Assembly (NCBI GenBank): GCA_018433765.1
Contig: JAHDQO010000025.1
Location: 1 to 35,406 of the forward strand
Length of the DNA stretch: 35,406 nt
Direction: 5' to 3'
From: Tissierellales bacterium
GTDB taxonomy: Bacteria > Bacillota > Clostridia > Tissierellales > Sedimentibacteraceae
This document shows positions 7,453-15,453 of the stretch, piece by piece (position 1 is the first letter of the stretch; each line of letters starts with the position of its first letter). The position numbers and the translations under genes are program-made. The notes beneath the pieces are model-generated. The model made no database searches. It was not told the origin of the DNA and saw only the letters and a program-made list of their open reading frames with translations.

Positions 7453-8400
7453 ATGAATAGTAATACTGGTATTTGTGAAGACAATGTAATTCTAACAGAT
7501 GATATGTTTGAAAGGATAGGTACGAAAGGATTATCTTCTGAACAAATAAATAAAAAATCTCTAACTTATTGGGGTGATGTATGGAGAAGGTTTAAAAAGA
7601 ATAAATTAGCTCTTGTAGGATTGGTTTTATTAGTTGTAGTAATATTGACAATATATTTAGGTCCTTTAGTCTCAGGTAAGAATTATCAATTTATGGATTC
7701 AACTGCAAAAGACTTAAAACCAAATAGTGAATTTTGGTTTGGTACAGATGAGATGGGAAGAGATATATTTACAAGAGTATGTGTTGGTGGAAGGATTTCT
7801 ATAATAATTGGTCTATGCTGTACTTTAGTAATGTTTACTATTGGTTCATTATTAGGAGCAATTGCTGGATTAAAGGGAGGGTTGATAGATAATCTTATAA
7901 TGAGAATTTGTGAATTTGTAGGTAATTTACCTTATTTAATAATTGTTGTAATTCTTTCTATGGTTATGGGGAGAAGCATATTTTCTCTTGTATTTGCAAT
8001 GAGTCTTACTTCATGGGTTGGAACTACCCGTATGGTTAGGGGACAAATACTTCAAATAAAAGAGCAAGATTATGTACAGGCTGCTGTTGCATTAGGTGCA
8101 AATACAAAGAGAATTATAATGAAACATCTACTTCCTAACACACTAGGAATAATAATGGTTACAATAACTATGTCAGTACCTGGATTTATCTTTAGTGAAG
8201 CATTTCTCAGTTATATAGGTTTAGGAGTAAGACCACCTGAAACTAGTTGGGGTGCTTTAGCGTCAGCAGGGCAGCAGCGTTTAATGTTTTATCCTCATGA
8301 ATTATTTTTTCCTTGTTTAATGATAGTAGCTACAATATTAGCATTTCACTTAATAGGTGATGGTCTTTCTGATGCATTAGATCCAAAGTTGAGAAAGTAG
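7453..8400 (+). CDS. oppC: Oligo/dipeptide ABC transporter permease, OppC/DppC type
   Basis: Second membrane subunit of the peptide importer. About 45 cytoplasmic residues precede the first helix, whose lead-in WRRFKKNKLALVGLVLL is characteristic of OppC/DppC. The extracellular segment includes FWFGTDEMGRDIFTRV, a strongly conserved OppC signature. The EAA loop is at QDYVQAAVALGANTKRIIMKH. The end DALDPKLRK is family-typical. TGAGGTGATTT precedes ATG 7453, 46 bases after oppB. Its stop at 8398-8400 overlaps the ribosome binding site of the next gene, indicating translational coupling within the operon. Confidence 0.95.
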   Translation: MNSNTGICEDNVILTDDMFERIGTKGLSSEQINKKSLTYWGDVWRRFKKNKLALVGLVLLVVVILTIYLGPLVSGKNYQFMDSTAKDLKPNSEFWFGTDEMGRDIFTRVCVGGRISIIIGLCCTLVMFTIGSLLGAIAGLKGGLIDNLIMRICEFVGNLPYLIIVVILSMVMGRSIFSLVFAMSLTSWVGTTRMVRGQILQIKEQDYVQAAVALGANTKRIIMKHLLPNTLGIIMVTITMSVPGFIFSEAFLSYIGLGVRPPETSWGALASAGQQRLMFYPHELFFPCLMIVATILAFHLIGDGLSDALDPKLRK

Positions 8401-8409
8401 GTGGACTTC

Positions 8410-9453
8410 ATGAATGATGAAAAAATTCTAGAAATAAAAAACTTAAGTGTTAAATTCAATACTTATGCAGGTATTGCACATGCAGTTAGAGGCATTGATT
8501 TTAATTTGAATAAAGGAGAAGTTCTTGCTATAGTGGGAGAGTCTGGCTGTGGTAAAACTGTAACATCTAAAGCAATAATGGGATTGCTGCCAAGTCCTCA
8601 AGCTGTTATAGGAAGAGATAATTCTGAGATTAATTTTTGTTGTAAAAATCTTCTTAATCTTAATGAGACTGAAATGACTAAGATAAGAGGTGAAGAAATT
8701 TCAATGATATTTCAAGATCCTATGACTTCGTTAAATCCAACCATGAAGATAGGAAATCAAATTGCTGAGAGTATTTTTATACACGATAATGTATCAATGC
8801 AAGATGCAAAGCAGCAGGCTCTTAAGATGTTAGAACTTGTTAAAATACCAAATGCAAAGCAAAGATTAAATCAATATCCTTTTGAATTTTCAGGTGGTAT
8901 GAGACAAAGAGTTATGATTGCAATAGCTCTTGCGTGTAATCCAAAAGTATTGATTGCTGATGAACCAACTACAGCACTGGATGTAACCATTCAAGCACAA
9001 ATTATGGATTTAATAGGTGATTTACAAAAAGAGTTAAACACAGGTGTTATTTTAGTTACTCATGATTTAGGAGTTGTAGCAAGCGTTGCAGATAGAATAC
9101 AAGTAATGTATGCTGGGAAAATTGTTGAAAGAGGTACAGTTGATGAAATATTTTATAATCCTAAACATCCTTATACTTTTGCACTTTTAAAATCAGTACC
9201 AAAATTAAGTACTCATAACAAAGATAAACTTTACTCTTTGACAGGAACACCTCCTGACTTAATAAATCCACCTGTTGGATGTCCTTTTGCAGCTAGATGC
9301 AAGTTCGGTATGAAAATATGTAGAGTTAAATTTCCTAAAGCAACAAATTTTGGATACACACATAAATGTTCTTGCTGGCTGCACCATGAAAAAGCTGATA
9401 CGACAGGAGTACCAGCTCAATTACTGCAAGGAGGTGTAACCAGTGCAAAATAA
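8410..9453 (+). CDS. oppD: Peptide ABC transporter ATP-binding protein, OppD/DppD type
   Basis: First ATPase of the peptide importer. Walker [10 protein letters not shown]-loop IFQDP, ABC signature FSGGMRQR, Walker B VLIADEP and the H-loop VTHDLGVV are all intact. The C-terminal oligopeptide-transporter extension has a Cys cluster ([14 protein letters not shown]); related DppD proteins bind an iron-sulphur cluster with such cysteines. I prefer ATG 8410: AGGTGG at 8399-8404 sits 5 bases upstream, while the in-frame GTG at 8401 abuts the oppC stop and lies within that ribosome binding site. It overlaps the next gene by 11 bases. Confidence 0.93.
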   Translation: MNDEKILEIKNLSVKFNTYAGIAHAVRGIDFNLNKGEVLAIVGESGCGKTVTSKAIMGLLPSPQAVIGRDNSEINFCCKNLLNLNETEMTKIRGEEISMIFQDPMTSLNPTMKIGNQIAESIFIHDNVSMQDAKQQALKMLELVKIPNAKQRLNQYPFEFSGGMRQRVMIAIALACNPKVLIADEPTTALDVTIQAQIMDLIGDLQKELNTGVILVTHDLGVVASVADRIQVMYAGKIVERGTVDEIFYNPKHPYTFALLKSVPKLSTHNKDKLYSLTGTPPDLINPPVGCPFAARCKFGMKICRVKFPKATNFGYTHKCSCWLHHEKADTTGVPAQLLQGGVTSAK

Positions 9454-10411
9454 TGATACATTAATTCAAGTAAAAAACTTAAAAAAATATTTTAAAGTAG
9501 GAAGAAACGAAACTTTAAAAGCTGTTGATGGTGTTAGTTTTAACATTTATAAAGGAGAAACTTTAGGTCTTGTCGGAGAATCAGGATGCGGAAAAACTAC
9601 ATGTGGTAAAACTGTAATAGGTTTATATGATGCAACAGATGGAAATGTTATTTTTGATGGCGTAGATATTAATAATCTAAATCCTAAAGAAAAAAAAGAA
9701 TTTACTAAAAGAGCTCAAATTATTTTTCAAGACCCTTATTCATCTTTAAATCCTAGAATGACAGTTGGAGATATTATAGGGGAAGGTATAGATATACATA
9801 ATCTTTATAAGGGTAAAGAACGACAAAGTAAAATTTATGAACTTCTTGAAACAGTTGGATTAAATATGGAGCACATTTCTAGATTTCCTCATGAGTTTTC
9901 TGGCGGACAAAGGCAGAGAATTGGTATTGCAAGAGCATTAGCTATTGAACCTGATTTTATTGTTTGTGATGAACCTATTTCTGCTTTAGATGTTTCAATA
10001 CAAGCACAAATAGTAAACCTTTTAATTGAATTACAAAAAAAGAAAAATCTTACATATTTATTTATAGCACATGACTTATCTATGATTAAACATATTTCTG
10101 ACAGAGTAGGTGTGATGTATTTAGGCAGTTTAGTTGAATTTACAAGAAGTGATGAAATGTACAAAAATCCATTACATCCATATACTAAGGCATTATTATC
10201 AGCAATACCTATACCTGATCCAAATGTAGAAAGAATAAAAAAAAGAATACCCATAGAAGGAGAAATACCAAGTCCAATTAATCCTAAACCGGGATGTAGA
10301 TTTGCTTCTAGATGTAAGTTGGCAAAAGAAATATGTTTAAAAGTAATGCCGCCTCTTGTAGAAGTATGCAATGAGCATTTTGTTGCTTGCCATAGGGTAA
10401 AAAACTCTTAA
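9443..10411 (+). CDS. oppF: Peptide ABC transporter ATP-binding protein, OppF/DppF type
   Basis: Second ATPase of the importer, pairing with OppD. Walker [10 protein letters not shown]-loop IFQDPYSSLNPR, signature FSGGQRQR, Walker B FIVCDEP and the H-loop IAHDLSM are visible. The C-terminal Cys-rich extension (GCRFASRC, EIC, VACHRV) again fits a possible iron-sulphur site. It starts with GTG 9443, which has AAGGAGGTG ending 7 bases upstream and overlaps oppD by 11 bases, so translation is coupled. Length of 322 is normal. It is followed after 28 bases by the first substrate-binding protein gene. Confidence 0.95.
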   Translation: MQNNDTLIQVKNLKKYFKVGRNETLKAVDGVSFNIYKGETLGLVGESGCGKTTCGKTVIGLYDATDGNVIFDGVDINNLNPKEKKEFTKRAQIIFQDPYSSLNPRMTVGDIIGEGIDIHNLYKGKERQSKIYELLETVGLNMEHISRFPHEFSGGQRQRIGIARALAIEPDFIVCDEPISALDVSIQAQIVNLLIELQKKKNLTYLFIAHDLSMIKHISDRVGVMYLGSLVEFTRSDEMYKNPLHPYTKALLSAIPIPDPNVERIKKRIPIEGEIPSPINPKPGCRFASRCKLAKEICLKVMPPLVEVCNEHFVACHRVKNS

Positions 10412-10439
10412 ATATAAAATTATTTTAAAGGAGGAAACA

Positions 10440-12155
10440 ATGGTTAAAGCTAAAAAAAATAAAGCATTAATAATTATATTGGCACTATGCATAAGCGCAT
10501 TATTTGGATGTCAGAAAGATTCAGTGTTAACTGATGGAGAAGGGATTGATAAAGAACAAGTATTTGCTTTTAGAGAAAGAAGTGCAGTATTAGGTCTTAA
10601 TCCAATATTAAATACAACAGAGCCAGATAACGACCTTCATGCAATAATATTTGAAACTTTAGTTTTTGATGGTGTTGATGAAAACGGTTGTTCTGTAATA
10701 AAACCAGCTGCTGCTAAAGATTGGAAAATTAGTAATGATGGTACAGTGTATACCTTCAATATTAGAGAAAATGCATGTTGGAACGATGGTGTTCCTTTAA
10801 ACGCGGACGATTTTGTTTTTACATTTAGAAAAATGGCTACGCCTGACGTAGGTTCTACTAATGCTTGGCTGTTTGCAGGTGTTATTAAAAACTTTACAGA
10901 ATCACTTTACAATAATGGTGAAGAACCTAAATATAATAAAAAACCAGAAGATATAGGTGTAAGAGCAGTTAATGAAAAAACAGTTGAATTTACATTAGCT
11001 AAGCCGTGTGGATATTTTCTACAATTGCTAGATAGTGCAAAACCAATTAGGGAGGATAAATATGAAGAATGGGGTGAAGAGTATGGATCATCAATAGATA
11101 AAATTATAATGAATGGACCATTTGTAATTGAAAGCTGGAATCAAAATGTGCAAATGACTCTTGTTAAGAATGATAAATATTGGAATGCTGAAAACGTTAA
11201 GCTTCATAAGATTGAAAGAAAAGTTCTTCAAGAGGCATCTACAGCTGCACAAGCATTTATTAATGGAGAAATTGATGTAGTGACAACAAATGATCCTGAT
11301 TGGCAAAAAGTTATTAAAGATGAAGGCAGATATAAGCTAATAACTAAATCTGGTAATGCACCAGAATTTTTAGGATTTAACTGTTCAAATAAATACTTTA
11401 AAAATAAGAAAATAAGATTAGCATTTTCTTTAAGTTTTGATAGAGAAAAATATAATGAAGATTTAAGAAAGGGAGTAGATGAGCCGCTTTATTCTTTGCT
11501 GCCTGCAGTTACTAACGTAGGAGATAAATTATATAGCGAGAGAGTTAATGGTAAGAATGAGATTATAAAAACGCTTAAAGAAAAATACCCTGACCCAAAG
11601 GCTCTTTTAATAGAAGGACTTATAGAAGAAGGTTTCGATCCAGATCCTTCTAAAATGGAAGTTAGTTATGCAACAAGAGGAACATCTGAATTTTCTAAAA
11701 AAAGTGCAGAATGGCTGTTACAGTTGTGGCAGGAAAAATTAGGAGTTACAATAACAATTGATATGCTAGAATGGAATATTATGTGGGATAAGGTTGATGA
11801 AGGTGACTACGACATATGTACTTCAGGTTGGACACCTGAATACAACGACCCAAATGTTTTATTAAGCATATATGATCCTTATAGTGGCTACTTTGATAGT
11901 ACAAAATCAGGCTGGTCAGGTCCTGATGCTGAAAAATTCAGCCAATTATTAGCTCAAGCAGCAGAATGTTCTGATAATCAAAAAAGAGCAGAGTTATTTC
12001 TACAAGCAGAAGAATTGTTAGTAGGTACAGGTGTAATTGCACCAACTTATTGTGAGACATCGTCAATATTTTTAGCTGATTATGTGAATGATTATTATAC
12101 AAATCCTCATTCTCATATAGATTATACAAGATTATATACATTAGGAAAAAACTAA
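10440..12155 (+). CDS. oppA: Peptide-binding lipoprotein OppA, copy 1
   Basis: Extracellular lipid-anchored SBP_bac_5 family protein that delivers peptides to OppBC. A 23-residue lipoprotein signal ends in the lipobox ALFG-Cys24. The body begins with FAFRERSAVLGLNPIL and carries family features such as AKDWKISNDGTVYTFNIRENACWNDG and FVFTFRKMATP (named here by short stretches: KDWKIS, YTFNIR, WNDG). Length of 571 is normal. GGAGG at 10430-10434 precedes ATG 10440. A close paralogue follows 67 bases downstream. Differences between the copies, concentrated in the signal region and scattered surface positions, might alter peptide preference. Confidence 0.94.
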   Translation: MVKAKKNKALIIILALCISALFGCQKDSVLTDGEGIDKEQVFAFRERSAVLGLNPILNTTEPDNDLHAIIFETLVFDGVDENGCSVIKPAAAKDWKISNDGTVYTFNIRENACWNDGVPLNADDFVFTFRKMATPDVGSTNAWLFAGVIKNFTESLYNNGEEPKYNKKPEDIGVRAVNEKTVEFTLAKPCGYFLQLLDSAKPIREDKYEEWGEEYGSSIDKIIMNGPFVIESWNQNVQMTLVKNDKYWNAENVKLHKIERKVLQEASTAAQAFINGEIDVVTTNDPDWQKVIKDEGRYKLITKSGNAPEFLGFNCSNKYFKNKKIRLAFSLSFDREKYNEDLRKGVDEPLYSLLPAVTNVGDKLYSERVNGKNEIIKTLKEKYPDPKALLIEGLIEEGFDPDPSKMEVSYATRGTSEFSKKSAEWLLQLWQEKLGVTITIDMLEWNIMWDKVDEGDYDICTSGWTPEYNDPNVLLSIYDPYSGYFDSTKSGWSGPDAEKFSQLLAQAAECSDNQKRAELFLQAEELLVGTGVIAPTYCETSSIFLADYVNDYYTNPHSHIDYTRLYTLGKN

Positions 12156-12222
12156 TTTTTATATAAATAAATTTAATAGATATGTAAATTATTAATTCAT
12201 TTTTAAAAAGGAGGATATAATA

Positions 12223-13944
12223 ATGAAAAATAAAAAACTTATAATAATTGCAATTATTTTATCATTAAGTGTAAGTACATTATTTGGTTGTGGCAATAAT
12301 TCAATTCCAACAGGTGGAGAAAAAGGAACAGAAATAGATAATGAGCAAGTATTTGCTTTTAGAACAAGAGATCCTGTTTTAGGTCTAAATCCAATATTGA
12401 ATACAACAGGGCCTGATAATGGTCTTCAAACAATAATTTTAGAAACTTTGGTTGCTGATGTTGCTGATGAAAATGGAAATGCAATAATTAAGCCAGCTGC
12501 GGCTAAAGATTGGAAAATAAGTGATGATGGTACCGTATATACTTTTAACATCAGAGACAATGCATGTTGGAATGATGGTGTACCTGTAACCGCAGATGAT
12601 TTTGTTTATACATTTAGACAAATGGCTACTCCAGCAGTAGGTTCTACTAATGCTTGGCTGTTTGACGGTATTATTCTTAATTTTACTGAGTCACTTTATA
12701 ATGATGGTAAAAATCCTGAATACAACAAAAAACCAGAAGACATAGGTGTACGTGCAGTTGATGAAAAAACAGTTGAATTTACTTTAGTTAAACCGTGTGG
12801 ATATTTCTTAGAATTATTAGATGGTGCAAAACCAATAAGACAGGATAAATATGAAGAATGGGGTAAAGAATACGGTTCGGCAATAGATAAGGTTGTAGTG
12901 AATGGACCATTCGTAATAGAAAGCTGGAATCAAAATGTTCAAATGACACTTGTAAAAAATGAAAAGTATTGGGATGCAGATAATGTAAAATTACAAAAAA
13001 TTGAAAGAAAAGTTCTTGAAGATACTGCAACAGCTGCTCAAGCACTTATAAACGGAGAAGTTGATGAAATATCAACAAATGATCCTGATTGGCAGAAAGT
13101 TATTGAACAAGAAAGTAGATTTAAGTTAATTAAATCTCCGGGTAATAATCCTGAATTCTTAGGCTTTAACTGTTCAAATAAATACTTTAAAAATAAGAAA
13201 ATAAGATTAGCTTTTTCATTAAGTTATGATAGAGAAAAATATAATGAAGATTTAAGAGAGGGAGCAGATGAAATTTTATACTCTTTAATGCCTGCTGTTA
13301 CAAATGTAGGAGACAAATTATATAGTGAAAGAGTTAATGGAAAGAATGAAATCATAAAGACTCTAAAAGAAAAATATCCTGATCCAAAGGCTCTTTTAAT
13401 AGAAGGTCTAGTAGAAGAAGGCTTTGATCCTGATCCATCTAAAATGGAAGTAAGATATGCAACGAGAGGAACATCTGAATTTTCAAAGAAAAGTGCAGAA
13501 TGGTTATTACAACAATGGCAGGAAAAATTAGGTGTTACTATAACAATAGATATGATGGAATGGAACATAATGTGGGATAAAGTTGATGAAGGAGATTATG
13601 ATATATGTACTTCTGGTTGGGGACCTTATTACAATGATCCTAATGGATTACTGAGCATTTATGATCCTGCTGATGGATATTTTGACAGTTCAAAATCAGG
13701 ATGGACAGGTCCGGATGCAGAAAAGTATAGTGAAATATTAGAAGAAGCAGATAATTGTTCTGACAATCAAAAAAGAGCTGAATTATTTTTAGAAGCTGAA
13801 AAACTTCTAGTTGGGACAGGTGTAGTTGCTCCAACTTATTGTCAGACACATTCAACATATTTAGCAGAATATATACAAGGTTACTATATAAATCCGCATT
13901 CTCAACTAGATTATACAAAAATATATACAAAAGGAAGGAAATAA
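12223..13944 (+). CDS. oppA: Peptide-binding lipoprotein OppA, copy 2
   Basis: Second extracellular SBP_bac_5 lipoprotein, with lipobox TLFG-Cys23 and 573 residues. It is collinear with copy 1 over its whole length and very similar; a 47-base block is identical (13165-13211 here, 11376-11422 in copy 1), which indicates tandem duplication or gene conversion. AAGGAGG at 12209-12215 precedes ATG 12223. It is the last gene of the presumed sigma-54 operon and is followed by two RNA hairpins. Having two binding proteins for one permease commonly widens the substrate range; their actual ligands are unknown. Confidence 0.94.
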   Translation: MKNKKLIIIAIILSLSVSTLFGCGNNSIPTGGEKGTEIDNEQVFAFRTRDPVLGLNPILNTTGPDNGLQTIILETLVADVADENGNAIIKPAAAKDWKISDDGTVYTFNIRDNACWNDGVPVTADDFVYTFRQMATPAVGSTNAWLFDGIILNFTESLYNDGKNPEYNKKPEDIGVRAVDEKTVEFTLVKPCGYFLELLDGAKPIRQDKYEEWGKEYGSAIDKVVVNGPFVIESWNQNVQMTLVKNEKYWDADNVKLQKIERKVLEDTATAAQALINGEVDEISTNDPDWQKVIEQESRFKLIKSPGNNPEFLGFNCSNKYFKNKKIRLAFSLSYDREKYNEDLREGADEILYSLMPAVTNVGDKLYSERVNGKNEIIKTLKEKYPDPKALLIEGLVEEGFDPDPSKMEVRYATRGTSEFSKKSAEWLLQQWQEKLGVTITIDMMEWNIMWDKVDEGDYDICTSGWGPYYNDPNGLLSIYDPADGYFDSSKSGWTGPDAEKYSEILEEADNCSDNQKRAELFLEAEKLLVGTGVVAPTYCQTHSTYLAEYIQGYYINPHSQLDYTKIYTKGRK

Positions 13945-13982
13945 CTTAGAGATTAAATAATACTCACTTTACTCCTTAATAA

Positions 13983-14025
13983 AACAAGACATGAGTTAGT
14001 TTTAAAAATTGGCTTATGTCTTGTT
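13983..14025 (+). terminator. Long hairpin after the opp operon
   Basis: As plus-strand RNA, 13983-14002 can pair without interruption with 14006-14025: 20 base pairs including several G-U, with a 3-base loop. The outer ten pairs (AACAAGACAT/ATGTCTTGTT) are perfect. No T tract follows directly, so it may act as a mRNA 3'-end stabiliser rather than a classical terminator. The G-U pairs mean the structure is stronger in the plus-strand transcript. Confidence 0.6.
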
Positions 14026-14030
14026 ATAAA

Positions 14031-14056
14031 TTTGAGTATGTTTATTCATACTCAAA
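14031..14056. repeat. Second hairpin after the opp operon
   Basis: TTTGAGTATG (14031-14040) and CATACTCAAA (14047-14056) form a perfect 10-bp stem around a 6-base loop, 5 bases after the longer hairpin. There is no T tract. It may cooperate with the first hairpin in 3'-end formation, or be an operator for the downstream gene. Confidence 0.55.
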
Positions 14057-14098
14057 CTTCATATACAATGCGTGTAATATAAAAACAAAATGGCATTA

Positions 14099-14127
14099 TT
14101 GTATAAAAATAATAGTAAAAATATAAA
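14099..14127 (+). promoter_or_regulatory. Possible promoter of the second M24 gene
   Basis: TTGTAT at 14099-14104 and TATAAA at 14122-14127, spacer 17. It is a partial match in very AT-rich DNA. The inverted repeat TAGTAA/TTACTA at 14174-14191 lies between it and ATG 14222. Confidence 0.3.
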
Positions 14128-14221
14128 ATTAATGTTACAATAAATAACAAACATGAAAAATTCAAGGTATACATAGTAATTATATTTACTATTACATAAC
14201 CTAAGTAATTAGGAGTGAGAT

Positions 14222-15286
14222 ATGATAGATAGACTTATTGCAAAGATGAGAGAAGAGTATATCGATGGTTTTTTTATTAGCAATCCGTATAATGTTCAGT
14301 ATATTAGTGGATATAGACAAGAACATGCTTATGCAGTTATTACAGAAAAAGGGAAGTATCTTATAACTGATGGAAGATATAAAGAATTAGCTTATATTCA
14401 ATGCAAAGAATTCGAAATTATATTATGGGATGAAAAAGGCAAAAAAATTAATGATACTATAAATGAAATTTTGTTAAAAGATAATGTAAAAAGATTAGGT
14501 TTTGAAGCTCAATATATTACATATAAACAATTTACGGACTTATTTGATATAATAAAAGCTGAAATAACTCCGGTTATAGGTCTTGTTGAACAACTAAGAG
14601 TTATTAAAACACAGGAAGAAATATCATATATAAGACAAGCTTGTGAAATTACAGAGAGAGCTTTTAACAGATTATTAAACGATATTAATGTAGGTATTTC
14701 TGAAAAAGAACTTGTAGCAAAATCAAATTATTATCTTGTAACAGAAGGTGGAGATGCAAAAGTAAGCGAGAACATCATTCTTTCAGGAAAAAGATCATCC
14801 TTAATAGTATCTTCGCCAACAGATAAAAAGATTGAAAATGGAGATTTTGTTTTAATAAATATAGGTGCAAGATATAAAGGATATTTGGTAGATTTTTCAC
14901 GGACCGTAGTAGTTGGTAAGGCTTCTGAAAAACAGAAAGAAATTTATTCAATACTACAAAAAACACAAACTGAGGCAATAAAAACGATTAAAGCAGGAGT
15001 GCTTGCAAAAGAACCATATCTTGCATCAGAAAAGATTATTGATGAAATGGGCTATCTTGATTATCACTATAAAGGAATAGGTCATGGAATAGGTTTGTTT
15101 TTGCATGAAGAACCCTTTATATCTCAATCTTCTAAAAATATATTAGAAAGAAATAATGTTGTAACAGTTGAACCCGGAATATATATTCCCGGTTGGGGTG
15201 GTGCTAGAATTGAAGATATGGTAGTAGTTACTGATGAAGGATGCGAAATTTTAACAAAAACTTCTAGAGATTTAATAGTTTTATAA
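14222..15286 (+). CDS. M24-family peptidase paralogue with altered active site
   Basis: Paralogue of the peptidase at 5329, collinear over 354 residues with the same two-domain layout. Key residues differ. The first metal Asp (Asp212 in the paralogue, LMDFGA) is Asn213 here (LINIGA), and the substrate-site His-Gly is Val196-Ser197 (LIVSSPTD instead of LLHGIPSD). Asp224, His288, Glu317 and Glu331 remain. Loss of both residues argues against normal Xaa-Pro peptidase activity. It may be a pseudoenzyme, a partner or regulator of the active paralogue, or a metal-poor enzyme of creatinase type. The frame is intact and it has an AGGAGTGAG ribosome binding site and its own strong terminator, so it is unlikely to be a decaying pseudogene. 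Confidence 0.85.
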   Translation: MIDRLIAKMREEYIDGFFISNPYNVQYISGYRQEHAYAVITEKGKYLITDGRYKELAYIQCKEFEIILWDEKGKKINDTINEILLKDNVKRLGFEAQYITYKQFTDLFDIIKAEITPVIGLVEQLRVIKTQEEISYIRQACEITERAFNRLLNDINVGISEKELVAKSNYYLVTEGGDAKVSENIILSGKRSSLIVSSPTDKKIENGDFVLINIGARYKGYLVDFSRTVVVGKASEKQKEIYSILQKTQTEAIKTIKAGVLAKEPYLASEKIIDEMGYLDYHYKGIGHGIGLFLHEEPFISQSSKNILERNNVVTVEPGIYIPGWGGARIEDMVVVTDEGCEILTKTSRDLIVL

Positions 15287-15302
15287 TTAATAAATATTAA
15301 GT

Positions 15303-15338
15303 AAAAAGAATATCATTTTGAAGATATTCTTTTTTTGT
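15303..15338 (+). terminator. Terminator of the second M24 gene
   Basis: AAAAAGAATATC (15303-15314) pairs with GATATTCTTTTT (15323-15334) around an 8-base loop, and the T run continues to 15336. It ends transcription before the glycolytic operon promoter. Confidence 0.9.
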
Positions 15339-15356
15339 AAATTTACTTTTTAGATG

Positions 15357-15384
15357 TTGCAATTATTTTTTTTTATGATATAAT
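15357..15384 (+). promoter_or_regulatory. Sigma-A promoter of the cggR-glycolytic operon
   Basis: TTGCAA at 15357-15362 and TATAAT at 15379-15384, spacer 16. It lies about 70 bases before ATG 15454 and directly upstream of the CggR-type operator. Confidence 0.75.
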
Positions 15385-15394
15385 GCAATTAAGC

Positions 15395-15420
15395 AGGGAC
15401 ATATTGAATACGATAGGGAC
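15395..15420 (+). promoter_or_regulatory. CggR operator
   Basis: Two GGGAC direct repeats, at 15396-15400 and 15416-15420, start exactly 20 bases apart. In Bacillus subtilis the CggR operator has two CGGGAC elements at the same 20-base spacing. The TGTC half-elements are not well conserved here. It lies downstream of the -10 box, so bound CggR would block elongation, as known for the Bacillus operator. Confidence 0.7.
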
Positions 15421-15453
15421 GACAAATAACCCACATAGAAAAAAGAGGTAGAT

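Noticed and set aside
12788-13930. Long minus-strand frames opposite oppA copy 2
   Set aside because: They mirror the coding strand of a confident gene, have no ribosome binding sites and resemble no protein I know.
14090-14106. Possible second sigma-54 promoter (TGGCA...TTGTA) before the second M24 gene
   Set aside because: The spacing between GG and the -12 element is too short and there is no GC at 10 bases.
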